Source of the DNA: Xanthomonas sp.
GTDB lineage: Bacteria; Pseudomonadota; Gammaproteobacteria; Xanthomonadales; Xanthomonadaceae
Direction of reading: 5' to 3'
Assembly (NCBI RefSeq): GCF_017163755.1
Contig: NZ_JAFIWC010000018.1
Coordinates: 58,507 to 122,506 of the forward strand
Length of the DNA stretch: 64,000 bases
A model generated the notes under the pieces. The model searched no databases. It was not told the origin of the DNA and saw only the letters and a program-made list of their open reading frames with translations. Of the stretch, positions 25,214 through 34,382 are shown in pieces; position 1 is the first letter of the stretch; each line of letters opens with the position of its first letter. The translations under genes and the position numbers were made by a program.

Positions 25214-25755
25214 GCCGCGGCCGCGCCGAGGCGACCGCAGCCCCTCAGTCTCGCGGTCGCGTTCGGCCAGTCGGAGCGCAGCCTCTGCAAGCGCTTCAGT
25301 CCCGACGACGCATCGGCTGGAAGGCGCCGGGACCCGAGCGCCTCCATGCTGACGGTCGAAGGCCGACTGCGGGCGCGAGCCCATGCCGGCTTGCGCGCGA
25401 AGTCGGCGCGCCAGCTGGCCGGCTTCGTGACCACGGCGCGGCAAGCGGCGCCGCGCGTCTGCTTGGGCCTGGTTTCGTCCAAGCGGGTGGATCACACCAA
25501 CGCTCCGTGCCTGTCGCCGCTGGCGTGGGCGGTCCAACCGCTACCTGGAACGGCCGCATCCGTGTCGCTGCGGACAGCTGCAGGGCTGCTCCCAGCCAGG
25601 CACCGGCCTTTGTGGAGGCGCAGGTTCGGCCCGCGCCGGCCAACGCGACCGCGAGCCCCCAACGTCGCCCACGGTTCGCTTCGGCGACGCGCAGCTGACC
25701 AGCCCTGACGCCACTGGCAGCCCCGCCTTCAGGGCCGCTCAATGGCGCGCTCGCG
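25214..25755. other. Gene-free 542-base interval
   Basis: It lies between convergent genes (sugar dehydrogenase and beta-glucosidase). Several frames are open but show no family resemblance. No repeats or terminator strong enough to list. Confidence 0.5.
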
Positions 25756-27933
25756 TTACGCCTTCGGCAGCAGTTCGAAGCTCACCGGCTCGCCGCTGGT
25801 CGACGATGCGCAGACCCACAGGTCGAACAGGCCCGGCTCGGCTTCGAAGCGGCCGTGGCGATCGGTGAACGCCAGCGCGCGGCGATCCAGCGTGAACACC
25901 ACGTCCACGCCCTGCCCCGGTTGCAGCAGCACCTTGCGGAAGCCCTTCAGTTCGCGCACCGGGCGCACCCGGCTGGCGACGCGGTCGTGCACGTACAGCT
26001 GCACCACTTCCTCGCCGGCGACCTCGCCGACGTTGTCCAGCCGCGTGGTCACGGTCAGCGTGTCGTCCCAGCGCAGCTGCGCGCGATCCAGCTGCGGCGG
26101 GCCATAGACGAAGCGCGTATAGCTCAGGCCGTGGCCGAACGAATACAGCGCCTCGTTGGGGATCTCCCGCCAGCGCGCCTTGTACTCGCTCATCGTCGGC
26201 AGCTCCGGGCGGCCGGTGCGCGGGTGGTTGTAGAAGTACGGCTGCTGGCCGGCATCGAGCGGGAAACTCACCGGCAGCCGCGCCGACGGGTTGTAGTCGC
26301 CGAACAGCACGTCGGCCACCGCCGGGCCGGTCTGCGTGCCCAGGTACCAAGTCACCGCGATCGCCGCCGCGTCGCGCACCGCGCCGTGCAGCGCCAGCGC
26401 GCGGCCGTTGCGCAGCAGCACCACCAGCGGCTTGCCGCTGGCCGCCACCGCCTCGGCCAGCGCCTGCTGCGCCGCCGGCAGCACGATCTGCGTGCGCGAC
26501 TGCGCCTCGCCGCTGTAGCGCTGCGGCTCGCCCAGCGCCAGCACCACCACGTCGGCCACCTGCGCGGCGGCCAGCGCCGCGTCGATGCCGCCGTCCAGCG
26601 GCGCTTCCAGTTCGCAGCCCGGCACCACCACCAGCGCCGCCGGATCGGCCAGCGCTGCGCGCATGCCGTCTTCCAGGGTCACGTAGCGGTCCTTGTCGCC
26701 GAACAGGGTCCAGCAGCCTTCGATGTTCTCGCGGTCCTGCGCGAACGGGCCGATCAGGGCGATGGTCTGCCCGCTCTTGCGCAGCGGCAGCACCGGGCCG
26801 TCGTTCTTCAGCAGCACGATCGAACGCCGCGCCGCGTCGCGCGCCAGCGCATCGTGCGCGGGGATGTGCGCCTGGTCGGCTTCGCGCGCCGGATCCAGCG
26901 AACGGTAGGGATCGTCGAACAGGCCGATGGCCTCCTTCAGCGCCAGCACCCGCCGCACCGCCTCGTCCAGCGCCGCCATCGGCACCTCCCCGTCTTCCAC
27001 CAGCGACGGCAGGTGCGCGGCATAGAAGCCGCTCTGCATGCTCATGTCCATGCCGGCCAGGAACGCCTTCCTGGTGGCGTCGCGCTCATCGCTGGCATAG
27101 CCGTGCGCGATCAGCTCCATGTCGGCGGTGTAGTCGGAGATCACCACGCCCGGGAACTTCCATTCCCCGCGCAGGATCTCGGTCAGCAATTCGTGGTTGG
27201 CGCTGGCCGGCACGCCGTTGATGTCGTTGAACGAGGTCATCACGCTGAGCGCGCCGGCGGCGAACGCGGCCTGGAACGGCGGCAGGTGCACGTCGCGCAG
27301 GGTCTGCGGCGCGATGTCCACCGCGTTGTAGTCCATGCCCGCGGCGACCGCGCCGTAGGCCGCGAAGTGCTTGGGCGTGGCCAGCAGCGAGTCGTGCGCG
27401 CGCAGGTCCTCGCCCTGGAAGCCGCGCACGCGCGCGGCGGCGAACGCGCAGCCCAGCACCACGTCCTCGCCGGCGCCTTCGGCGCCGCGGCCCCAGCGCT
27501 GGTCGCGGGCGATGTCCACCGCCGGCGCATAGGTCCAGTGGATGCCGGCGGCGGTGGCCTCGATCGCGGTGGCGCGCGCGGTGCGCGCGGCCAGTTCCGG
27601 CTCGAAGCTGGCGGCCTCGCCCAGCGGGATCGGGAACACCGTGCGCATGCCGTGAATCACGTCGGCGGCCAGCACCACCGGGATGCCGAGCCGGCTCTCC
27701 TGCAGCGCCACGGTCTGGATCTGGCGGCCGAGCGCCGCGCCCACCCCGTTGAACAGCGAGCCCACCTTGCCGGCGCGCACCTGCTGCAGCACCTCGTCGG
27801 CATTGCTGACATTGGCCTCCGGATTCACGTCCGGGGCGAACGGGCGCACCATGTCAGCGAAAACGCCGAGCTGGCCGACCTTCTCTTCGAGGGTCATGCG
27901 GGCGATGAGCGATTCGATACGATCCGAAGCCAT
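25756..27933 (-). CDS. bglX: GH3 beta-glucosidase, BglX-like, without signal peptide
   Basis: A 725-residue glycoside hydrolase with the GH3 N-terminal TIM barrel (IESLIARMTLEEKVGQL, VVLAADVIHGMRTVFPIPLG, LLATPKHFAAYG), the nucleophile Asp in PGVVISDYTADMELIAHG, the C-terminal alpha/beta domain (RSIVLLKNDGPVLPL) and a fibronectin III-like domain (LTVTTRLDNVGEVAGEEVVQ). It hydrolyses beta-linked gluco-oligosaccharides from plant material. The N-terminus (MASDRIESLIARMT) lacks a signal peptide, unlike E. coli BglX, so the enzyme is probably cytoplasmic. A LacI-type operator sits just upstream. Confidence 0.92.
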   Translation of the reverse strand: MASDRIESLIARMTLEEKVGQLGVFADMVRPFAPDVNPEANVSNADEVLQQVRAGKVGSLFNGVGAALGRQIQTVALQESRLGIPVVLAADVIHGMRTVFPIPLGEAASFEPELAARTARATAIEATAAGIHWTYAPAVDIARDQRWGRGAEGAGEDVVLGCAFAAARVRGFQGEDLRAHDSLLATPKHFAAYGAVAAGMDYNAVDIAPQTLRDVHLPPFQAAFAAGALSVMTSFNDINGVPASANHELLTEILRGEWKFPGVVISDYTADMELIAHGYASDERDATRKAFLAGMDMSMQSGFYAAHLPSLVEDGEVPMAALDEAVRRVLALKEAIGLFDDPYRSLDPAREADQAHIPAHDALARDAARRSIVLLKNDGPVLPLRKSGQTIALIGPFAQDRENIEGCWTLFGDKDRYVTLEDGMRAALADPAALVVVPGCELEAPLDGGIDAALAAAQVADVVVLALGEPQRYSGEAQSRTQIVLPAAQQALAEAVAASGKPLVVLLRNGRALALHGAVRDAAAIAVTWYLGTQTGPAVADVLFGDYNPSARLPVSFPLDAGQQPYFYNHPRTGRPELPTMSEYKARWREIPNEALYSFGHGLSYTRFVYGPPQLDRAQLRWDDTLTVTTRLDNVGEVAGEEVVQLYVHDRVASRVRPVRELKGFRKVLLQPGQGVDVVFTLDRRALAFTDRHGRFEAEPGLFDLWVCASSTSGEPVSFELLPKA

Positions 27934-27944
27934 GGGGTCCTTTG

Positions 27945-27958
27945 AGAAAACGTTTACA
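27945..27958 (-). promoter_or_regulatory. LacI-family operator upstream of bglX
   Basis: The stretch GAAAACGTTTAC with its flanks forms a near-perfect palindrome centred on CG (half-sites GAAAACG and GTAAACG). It matches the general LacI/GalR-family operator plan AAACGTTT. It stands about 12 bases before the bglX start codon. Repression relieved by a gluco-oligosaccharide is likely by family analogy. No LacI-type regulator gene is in the window. Confidence 0.6.
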
Positions 27959-28215
27959 TAGCCGTCAATTCTAGCTCTCCGGCCTGGCGAGCGGGCAAGT
28001 CGGCGGCCATTTCCGGCCCCTATTCAGGAACTGTCTACCGCGCCGCGGCGGGCGTCAGCCCCGCGATCACTGGTGCCGGCAGCGGCGCGGCGGCCCCGCG
28101 CGGCCTGCGCAAGCCTACCCGTTTGCCGCCGACACCGGCGCCGGCCATCGCCCCCCGCGGCACCGTCCGGTACCGCGTCGCAGTGCATCCACAGCGCCGC
28201 CTGTCCGCTGCCGTC

Positions 28216-28240
28216 TGTAGGAGCGGCTTCAGCCGCGACA
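28216..28240 (+). repeat. Single REP-like arm
   Basis: TGTAGGAGCGGCTTCAGCC continuing to GCGACA, identical to one arm of the pairs at 3437 and 30904. No inverted partner is visible within about 200 bases. Confidence 0.8.
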
Positions 28241-28283
28241 ACCAAGCCGCCAATCTTCTGCGCGGCGTCGGTCGCCATCGTCC

Positions 28284-29225
28284 CTACGCGCTGAAGTAGG
28301 CGTCGGCGATCGCGGCGTGCAGGTGGCCCAGGTGGGTCTGGATCTCGTCCATGAACGCGGCCGGGTTGTGCCGGGCCAGGTAGGCCGGGTCGGCGTTGCG
28401 CACCAGCCCGTTGATCCGCATCAGCGCGCGCTCCACCGCCGGGCGCGGCGGCATCGTCGGCAGGATGTGCTGGGCGCGGGTCAGGCAGAAGTGCACGCTG
28501 CGCGGGAAATCGTTGTTCTGCAGCAGGAAGCGCAGCGCGTGCTCGCCGGTGACGCGCTGGCGCATGTGCCGCCGGTACATCTGGTAGGCCGCCAGCGAGC
28601 GCAGCACGCTCATCCACTGCATGTTCTGGTAGGCCTCCAGGTCGTCGGCCTTGCGCGGCGTGATCAGGCCGGAGGCGCCGGCGTCGATGATGCGCGTGGT
28701 CATGTCGGCCTGTTCGATCGCCGTGCCCAGGCGCAGGAACTGGAAGCCGATGTCGCGGCTGACGTTGGCGGTAAGCAGCCCGGAGACCTTCAGGCAGGCG
28801 TCGGTGACCCGGTTGAGGAAATCCATCCGGTAGCGGCGGCCGATGCTGCGCTCGCCGTTGGCGTCGATGTACAGGTGCAGGTCGTTGACCGCTTCCCACA
28901 CCTCCTGCGGCAGCGTGTCGCGGATGCTGCGCAGCAGTTCGCGCGCCTGCTGCGCGGAACTGCGCAGCGAGGAGGGATTGCGCTCGTCCAGCAGCAGGAA
29001 GCGCACCACGTCGGTGTCGCCGACGTCGTCGCCGGCGTTGGGAAACCACAGGTTGAAGTTCTCGCCGGCGCCGACCGTGTCGATCATCGGCCGCCAGGCG
29101 AACCGCACCGAGCGCGGCAGGTCCAGCTGCAGCAGGCTGCCCACGCCGACCAGCCGCGCGGTGGTCTCGGCGCGGCGCACGTAGCGGCTGAACCAGTAGA
29201 GGCTGTCGGCGACGCGCGAAAGCAT
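28284..29225 (-). CDS. Alpha-E domain protein (DUF403)
   Basis: A 313-residue all-helical protein. The N-terminus MLSRVADSLYWFSRYVRRAE is the alpha-E hallmark, with internal LGTAIEQADMTTRIID and QYSV-like helix pairs (MYRRHMRQRVTGEHALRFLL, LTRAQHILPTMP). The domain is always found with a circularly permuted ATP-grasp protein, here the upstream gene, overlapping by one base (TGATG). The pair is predicted to make or modify peptides through an ATP-grasp ligase reaction. The biochemical role is unknown. Confidence 0.92.
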   Translation of the reverse strand: MLSRVADSLYWFSRYVRRAETTARLVGVGSLLQLDLPRSVRFAWRPMIDTVGAGENFNLWFPNAGDDVGDTDVVRFLLLDERNPSSLRSSAQQARELLRSIRDTLPQEVWEAVNDLHLYIDANGERSIGRRYRMDFLNRVTDACLKVSGLLTANVSRDIGFQFLRLGTAIEQADMTTRIIDAGASGLITPRKADDLEAYQNMQWMSVLRSLAAYQMYRRHMRQRVTGEHALRFLLQNNDFPRSVHFCLTRAQHILPTMPPRPAVERALMRINGLVRNADPAYLARHNPAAFMDEIQTHLGHLHAAIADAYFSA

Positions 29226-30673
29226 CAGTCCAGCTCCTCGTCCAGGTCCACCACCCAGGTGTCCTTGGCGCCACCGCCTTGCGAGGAGTTCACCACCAGC
29301 GACCCCTCCTCCATCGCCACCCGGGTCAACCCGCCGGTGGTGACGTAGACGTCCTCGCGCGAGAGGATGAACGGCCGCAGGTCCAGGTGCCGCGCCGCCG
29401 GGCCGGCCTCGGTGACGATCGGCGCGGTGGACAGGCCCAGCGTCGGCTGCGCCATGTAGTTGCGCGGGTCGGCCTGGATCAGCTTGCGGAACTTGTCGCG
29501 CTGGCGCTTGGTCGAGCGCGGCCCGATCAGCATGCCGTAGCCGCCGGATTCGTTGGCCGGCTTCACCACCAGCTGTTCGAGGTGCTCGAGCACGTATTGC
29601 CGGTCCTTGTCGTCATGGCACAGGTAGCTGGGCACGTTGGGCAGGATCGGCTCCTCGTCCAGGTAGTAGCGGATCATCTTCGGCACGTAGGCGAACACCA
29701 CCTTGTCGTCGGCCACGCCGGCGCCCGGCGCATTGGCCAGCGCCACCCTGCCGGCGCGCCAGCTGCGGATCAGCCCCGGCACGCCGAGCACCGAATCGGG
29801 GTGGAACACCTCCGGGTCCAGGAACAGGTCGTCCACGCGGCGGTAGATCACGTCCACGCGGCGCGGACCGTACACGGTGCGCATGTAGGTGCAGTCGTCG
29901 TCGGCGACGAACAGGTCGTCGCCCTCGACCAGCTCGATGCCCATCGCCTGCGCCAGGTAGGCGTGCTCGAAGTAGGCGCTGTTGAACATGCCCGGGGTCA
30001 GCAGCGCGATCACCGGCTGGTCGCCGGGACGCGGCGACAGCGCCGCCAGCGTGTCGTACAGCTGCGACGGGTATTCGTCCACCGGCAGGATCGCACTGGT
30101 GTCGAACAGTTCCGGGAACACCCGCTTGGCGACCATGCGGTTCTCGAGCATGTACGACACGCCGCTGGGAATGCGCAGGTTGTCTTCCAGCGCGTACAGC
30201 GTGCCGTCGGCGTCGCGCACCAGGTCCGAACCGCACACGTGCGCCCATACGCCGAGCGCCGGGTTGATGCCCACGCACTGCGGGCGGAAGTTCACCGAGT
30301 GCTCGAGCAGCATTCCCGGGAACACCTTGTCCTGGATGATCCGCTGTTCGCCGTAGACATCGCCGATGAACAGGTTGAGCGCGCGCATGCGCTGCTTCAG
30401 CCCGGCTTCGGTGCGCTGCCACTCGCTGAGCGGGATCACCCGCGGGATCAGGTCGAACGGCAGCGTGCGGTCGACGTTGCGGCCGTCCGAATACACGGTG
30501 AAGGTGATGCCCATGACCCGCGCGGCGACATCGGCGGCGAGCTGGCGCTCGGACAACTCGCGCCCGGACAGGCTGGACAGGTATTCGATGACCCGGCGGG
30601 CGGCGGGGCGCGGCCGGCCGTCGGCCTGGATCAGCTCGTCGTAGGTGGCCGTGCGGTACTTGCTCCAGTCCAT
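29225..30673 (-). CDS. Circularly permuted ATP-grasp protein (type 2, DUF404/DUF407)
   Basis: A 482-residue cytoplasmic protein with RVMGITFTVYSDGRNVDRTLPFD near the N-terminus, GMLLEHSVNFRPQCVGINP, ALEDNLRIPSGVSYMLENR (the permuted ATP-grasp signature), VVKPANESGGYGMLIGP (ATP-binding loop) and TGGLTRVAMEEGSLVVNSSQGGGAKDTW at the end. The family is predicted to form amide or peptide bonds. ATG 30673 follows CAGGGGCAC; the frame is open upstream but without conserved sequence. Overlap with the alpha-E gene means coupled translation. A transglutaminase or proteasome-like partner, common elsewhere, is missing next to it. Confidence 0.92.
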   Translation of the reverse strand: MDWSKYRTATYDELIQADGRPRPAARRVIEYLSSLSGRELSERQLAADVAARVMGITFTVYSDGRNVDRTLPFDLIPRVIPLSEWQRTEAGLKQRMRALNLFIGDVYGEQRIIQDKVFPGMLLEHSVNFRPQCVGINPALGVWAHVCGSDLVRDADGTLYALEDNLRIPSGVSYMLENRMVAKRVFPELFDTSAILPVDEYPSQLYDTLAALSPRPGDQPVIALLTPGMFNSAYFEHAYLAQAMGIELVEGDDLFVADDDCTYMRTVYGPRRVDVIYRRVDDLFLDPEVFHPDSVLGVPGLIRSWRAGRVALANAPGAGVADDKVVFAYVPKMIRYYLDEEPILPNVPSYLCHDDKDRQYVLEHLEQLVVKPANESGGYGMLIGPRSTKRQRDKFRKLIQADPRNYMAQPTLGLSTAPIVTEAGPAARHLDLRPFILSREDVYVTTGGLTRVAMEEGSLVVNSSQGGGAKDTWVVDLDEELD

Positions 30674-31058
30674 CGTGCCCCTGCGGTGTACGCCATCCCG
30701 GCGCGATCGGCCGGATGTTGCGTTGCACAGCAACATGCCCGTTACCGTGATGAGCGTCAAGCAGGGCGGCCGAGCGCGCCATGCCGGCGGCGGCGGGCGA
30801 ACAAGCTGCATGCGGTGCCAGCCACGCCGGCGGCGCAACACAGCCGCTGCGCGCCACGCGATGTACGCGGCGCCACGGGACGCTCGACATGCCGCTTTTT
30901 TTCTGTAGGAGCGGCTTCAGCCGCGACAGAAACCCAAACGTCAGCGGCATACCGGCAGATCGGTCGCGGCTGAAGCCGCTCCTACAGAGGGGCAACGGCG
31001 CGGGACAGCGGATCGCGCCGCAGCGCCGCCGGGGGCCGTGGCCGCCGCCGCCCGCGGA
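30674..31058. other. 385-base interval with a REP-like inverted pair
   Basis: No gene is supported. It contains the ATP-grasp gene promoter region, a REP pair at 30904-30986 and the downstream end of folB. Confidence 0.6.
30904..30986. repeat. REP-like inverted pair
   Basis: Arms 30904-30928 and 30962-30986 are inverted copies of the GTAGGAGCGGCTTCAGCC element, separated by 33 bases, and would form a long hairpin between folB and the ATP-grasp gene. Confidence 0.88.
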
Positions 31059-31418
31059 TCAATCTTCCTGGCGGCTGCGCTCGATGATCACGCCCACCGC
31101 CTGCGTGCCGCGCACCGCGCCGGGCTTGCTGAGCTTGAGCCGCAGCCAGCGCACGTCGAACTCGGCCAGCACGATCGCCGCGCAGCGCTCGGCCAGCGTC
31201 TCGACCAGGCCGAAATCCGATTGCTCCACGACCTCCACCAGGCGCTTGCTGACCGCCTTGTAGTTGAGCGTATCGGCGATGTCGTCGCTGGCCGCGGGCT
31301 TGCGGTTGTCGAAACCCATTTCCAGGTCGAAGCGCAGCGTCTGGCGGATCCGCCGCTCCCAATCGTAGATGCCGATCAGCGCGTCGATTTCCAGGCCTTC
31401 GATGAAAACCTTATCCAT
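31059..31418 (-). CDS. folB: Dihydroneopterin aldolase
   Basis: A 119-residue enzyme of folate synthesis, converting 7,8-dihydroneopterin to 6-hydroxymethyl-7,8-dihydropterin. Family signatures: [24 protein letters not shown] (substrate pocket), [27 protein letters not shown] (active-site Glu) and [11 protein letters not shown] (catalytic Lys). The length is exactly that of bacterial FolB octamers. Its start overlaps the end of tsaD by 8 bases because the tsaD reading frame has been extended by repeat DNA. Confidence 0.95.
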   Translation of the reverse strand: MDKVFIEGLEIDALIGIYDWERRIRQTLRFDLEMGFDNRKPAASDDIADTLNYKAVSKRLVEVVEQSDFGLVETLAERCAAIVLAEFDVRWLRLKLSKPGAVRGTQAVGVIIERSRQED

Positions 31419-32544
31419 GCTCGGGACTCGGGACCGGGGACTCGGGACCCGGAAAAGCGGGAGTCTGAGGCTCTACCGGGTCCCGGGTCCCGAGTCCCGG
31501 GTCCCGCGGCCTCGCTGCCGCCAACGGCGGCAGCGATGCCATGTCCCACCGCGGCGTCACCTGCACCGCCGCGTCGCTGTACTGGCCGGCCTGCAGGCGC
31601 AGCGCGCCGGCGAAGGCGATCATCGCGCCGTTGTCGGTGCACAGCGCCGGGCGCGGGAAACAGGCGCGTCCGCCGCGCTTGAGCGCCATCGCCTGCAGCT
31701 TGGCGCGCAGGCGCTGGTTGGCGCCGACGCCGCCGGCCACCACGATCACGTCGCTGCCGGCCGCGTCCAGCGCGCGCTCGCACTTGATCGCCAGCGTATC
31801 GACCACCGCGTCCTCGAAACCGCGTGCGATGTCGGCACGGGTCGCCTCGCTCTGGTCGCTGTCGCGCCAGGCCAGCAGCACCTGGGTCTTGAGCCCGGAG
31901 AAGCTGAAGTCCAGGCCCGGGCGGTCGGTCATCGGCCGCGCGAAGCGGAACCGGCCCGGCGTGCCCTGCGCGGCCAGCGCCGCCAGCTGCGGTCCGCCCG
32001 GGTACGGCAGGCCCATCATCTTGGCGGTCTTGTCGAAGGCTTCGCCGGCGGCGTCGTCCAGGGTCTCGCCGAGCAGGCGGTAGCGGCCGATCGCCTCGAC
32101 CGCGACCAGCTGGGTATGGCCGCCGGACACCAGCAGCGCGACGAACGGCGCCGCCGGCGGATCGTCCTCCATCAGCGGCGCCAGCAGGTGGCCTTCCATG
32201 TGGTGGACGCCGATCGCCGGCACCTCCAGCGCCCAGGCCAGCGACCGCGCCACGCCGGCGCCGACCAGCAGCGCGCCGACCAGGCCCGGGCCGGCGGTGT
32301 AGGCCACGCCGTCGATGTCGCGCACGCCCAGCCCGGCCTCGTCCAGGGTCTGCCGGATCAGCGGCAGCAGCTTGCGCACATGGTCGCGGCTGGCCAGTTC
32401 CGGTACCACCCCGCCGTACTCGGCGTGCAGCGCGATCTGGCTGTACAGCGCATGCGCGCGCAACGCCGCCGCGCCGGACAGGCCGGTGTCGTAGACGGCC
32501 ACGCCGGTTTCGTCGCAACTGGATTCGATGCCTAGGACGCGCAT
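31411..32544 (-). CDS. tsaD: tRNA N6-threonylcarbamoyladenosine transferase TsaD, with repeat-derived tail
   Basis: A 377-residue protein; TsaD makes t6A37 in ANN-decoding tRNAs with TsaB, TsaC and TsaE. It begins [19 protein letters not shown]. The metal ligands are in HHMEGH (H115, H119) and the late Asp in [17 protein letters not shown] and [10 protein letters not shown] are also kept. The family normally ends near [11 protein letters not shown]. Here about 31 further residues (347-377; [10 protein letters not shown]... to ...PSPEHG) are encoded by the GGACTCG repeat cluster at 31421-31506. Core function should be intact, since all motifs precede the tail. Confidence 0.95.
   Translation of the reverse strand: MRVLGIESSCDETGVAVYDTGLSGAAALRAHALYSQIALHAEYGGVVPELASRDHVRKLLPLIRQTLDEAGLGVRDIDGVAYTAGPGLVGALLVGAGVARSLAWALEVPAIGVHHMEGHLLAPLMEDDPPAAPFVALLVSGGHTQLVAVEAIGRYRLLGETLDDAAGEAFDKTAKMMGLPYPGGPQLAALAAQGTPGRFRFARPMTDRPGLDFSFSGLKTQVLLAWRDSDQSEATRADIARGFEDAVVDTLAIKCERALDAAGSDVIVVAGGVGANQRLRAKLQAMALKRGGRACFPRPALCTDNGAMIAFAGALRLQAGQYSDAAVQVTPRWDMASLPPLAAARPRDPGLGTRDPVEPQTPAFPGPESPVPSPEHG
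31421..31506. repeat. GGACTCG/GGACCCG heptamer cluster in inverted arrangement, inside the tsaD 3' end
   Basis: TCGGGACTCGGGACC and variants run on the plus strand at 31421-31451, and the complementary GGGTCCCGAGTCCCGGG type at 31477-31506. The two blocks can pair. The same heptamers occur at 46482-46562 and 46773-46803. Confidence 0.85.
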
Positions 32545-32613
32545 CGCGGTATCCGCAAAGAAGAGCAAGAAGTCACAGAACGGTTCCGTCGAGGAAGCAG
32601 GCCGATTAGGCTG

Positions 32614-33312
32614 GTGGCCGGAAAGCCGCACATCACACGCAAGGACGTGGACGCGATGCTGGGAGTTTACAAGGTCGAGCGCTGGGATCTGGCGCAACTG
32701 CAGGGCCTGGTCCGCGCCGTCGCCGGGGCCGGCGTCCAGGCTGAGGCGCAGTGGTACCGGGGCAGCCGGCGCTGCGCGCCGGAACAGGCCAACCGCCTGG
32801 TGCTGGTCCAGGCCGGCAAGCCGTTCCTGCAGCAGCGCGGCGCCCGCGGCACGGTCCATCCGCAGCGGCTGCCCGCCGCGCAGGCCCAGGCCCTGCTCGC
32901 GGTGGTGCATCGGCACGGGCTGAGCGCACCGCCGCGCTACGCGCTGGGCGTGGCCTGCGCGGCGGCGTACCTGCTGCTGTACCTGCTGCTGGTGCTGCCG
33001 GCGTCGAGCCGGATCGGCCCGCTGTTCGGGGCCATCTCGCTGATCAGCCTGCTGCTGAGCCTGCTGGCGCTGGGACTGGGCGTGGCGCTGGCGCATGGCA
33101 GCCTGCGGCTGCGCGGCCGCTGGCTGCTGTTGCTCGGCGCGCCGGGGCTGCTGCTGCACGCGCCCGGCTCGCTGCTGCTGTTGCCGCTGGTGCGGCAGAT
33201 CATGGCCGCCTGGCTCCACTACCGGGCGCGCGAAGCGCAGCGGCGGGTCGAATCGCAGGCCCCGTCCGCCGCCGCGACGGCCGACTTGCACGGCTCAAAT
33301 CAGTCGCTATAA
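32614..33312 (+). CDS. Membrane protein of unknown function
   Basis: About 232 residues if the GTG at 32614 is the start; ATG at 32656 with an AAGGA box is an alternative. The N-terminal ~100 residues are soluble ([23 protein letters not shown]). Three or four hydrophobic helices follow ([58 protein letters not shown]), then a basic tail. I do not recognise the family. Its stop codon lies inside the -10 box of the rpsU promoter. Confidence 0.65.
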   Translation: MAGKPHITRKDVDAMLGVYKVERWDLAQLQGLVRAVAGAGVQAEAQWYRGSRRCAPEQANRLVLVQAGKPFLQQRGARGTVHPQRLPAAQAQALLAVVHRHGLSAPPRYALGVACAAAYLLLYLLLVLPASSRIGPLFGAISLISLLLSLLALGLGVALAHGSLRLRGRWLLLLGAPGLLLHAPGSLLLLPLVRQIMAAWLHYRAREAQRRVESQAPSAAATADLHGSNQSL

Positions 33313-33313
33313 T
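33286..33313 (+). promoter_or_regulatory. Sigma-70 promoter of rpsU
   Basis: TTGCAC (33286-33291) and a perfect TATAAT (33308-33313) are separated by 16 bases, about 50 bases upstream of the rpsU ATG. The -10 box includes the TAA stop codon of the preceding gene. Confidence 0.8.
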
Positions 33314-33362
33314 GTGCGGCTCGCCGGGCGTGACCCGGTCATCATTGTGTCCCGGAGATTCC

Positions 33363-33578
33363 ATGCCCAGCGTCAAAGTCCGCGAGAACGAGCCCTTCGA
33401 GTTTGCGCTCCGTCGCTTCAAGCGCACCTGCGAAAAGGCCGGCGTGCTGGCCGAAACCCGCAAGCGCGAGTTCTACGAAAAGCCGACCCAGGAACGCAAG
33501 CGCAAGGCCGCAGCCGCGGTGAAGCGCCAGCTGCGCCGGACGTCTCGCGACGTCACCAAGCGTCAGCGTCTGTACTGA
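33363..33578 (+). CDS. rpsU: 30S ribosomal protein S21
   Basis: A 71-residue basic protein: [40 protein letters not shown], and a Lys/Arg-rich C-terminus ending RQRLY. S21 helps base-pairing between the 16S anti-Shine-Dalgarno and mRNA. It has its own strong promoter just upstream and a terminator at 33640-33668. In many gammaproteobacteria rpsU begins the rpsU-dnaG-rpoD operon; here dnaG follows two genes later. Confidence 0.98.
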   Translation: MPSVKVRENEPFEFALRRFKRTCEKAGVLAETRKREFYEKPTQERKRKAAAAVKRQLRRTSRDVTKRQRLY

Positions 33579-33935
33579 GGATCGCGGTTTGCGGTAGCGG
33601 AATGTGCCGGTTTCGGCATCCGCTACGGCAAGCCACCGAAGCCGGCACGCGCAAGCGTCGCCGGCTTTTTGTGTGCTCGGCCGATCCGCGCGGCGATACG
33701 TCCAGGGCCCATGCGCGGCCTGATGCGCCGCGCATTCGCGCGCCACGCGCCGGAGCCGGCGACCTGCCGCACCGACCGGGCCGTCGTCGTCCACCGCGGG
33801 ATCCTGCGGATGGCCCACAGTGCCGCAGGCCGGTTCATCGGCAGCCCGTCGGGACGACATCGCCCGCATCGTGCCGCGGCTCGCCTCCTAGAATAAGCAA
33901 CCCCCGTTCTTTCCCTTTTCCCCCTAGAGCCCCTC
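33579..33935. other. 357-base interval after rpsU
   Basis: It contains the rpsU terminator (33640-33668). A TAGAAT box at 33890-33895, about 40 bases before the GatB/YqeY gene start, is its likely -10 element. No gene was seen. Confidence 0.55.
33640..33668 (+). terminator. Rho-independent terminator of rpsU
   Basis: AGCCGGCACGC, the loop GCAA, and GCGTCGCCGGCT form a strong stem with one bulged base, followed by TTTTTG. Confidence 0.85.
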
Positions 33936-34382
33936 ATGACCCTCAAGCAGCAGCTCACCGACGACATGAAGGCCGCGATGAAGTCCGGCGACAAGCACAG
34001 CCTGGGCGTGATCCGGCTGATCAACGCCGCGATCAAGCAGAAGGAAGTGGACGAGCGCGTGGAGATGGACGATGCCGCCGTGCTCGCGGTGATGGACAAG
34101 ATGGTCAAGCAGCGCAAGGACTCGGTGAACCAGTACGAGGCCGCCGGGCGCGAGGACCTGGCGGCGATCGAGCGCGAGGAGATCACAGTGATCGAGCGCT
34201 ACCTGCCGGCCAAGCTCGGCGAAGCCGAGATCGTCGCGGCGATCCGCGACGCGATCGCGCAGACCGGCGCCAGCGGCCCGGCCGACATGGGCAAGCTGAT
34301 GGGCGTGCTCAAGCCCAAGCTCGCCGGCCAGGCCGACATGGGCCTGGTCTCGACGCTGGTCAAGCAGCAACTGGCCGGCTGA
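33936..34382 (+). CDS. GatB/YqeY domain protein
   Basis: A 148-residue protein. It starts TLKQQLTDDMKAAMKSGDK, followed by LGVIRLINAAIKQKEVDERV, an ERYLPAKLGEAE motif and a MGKLMGVLKPKLAGQADMG end. This is the stand-alone helical domain found as the C-terminal tail of GatB, thought to bind tRNA; its cellular role is unclear. It commonly lies between rpsU and dnaG, as here. Confidence 0.94.
   Translation: MTLKQQLTDDMKAAMKSGDKHSLGVIRLINAAIKQKEVDERVEMDDAAVLAVMDKMVKQRKDSVNQYEAAGREDLAAIEREEITVIERYLPAKLGEAEIVAAIRDAIAQTGASGPADMGKLMGVLKPKLAGQADMGLVSTLVKQQLAG

Larger units (their letters stand above)
27934..28283. other. 350-base interval: bglX operator and a single REP-like unit
   Basis: Besides the operator at 27945-27958 and one REP arm at 28216-28240, no gene or terminator was recognised. 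Confidence 0.6.

Noticed and set aside
25855..27945. A 696-codon frame antisense to bglX
   Set aside because: Same GC artefact; the GH3 enzyme on the other strand has all family motifs.
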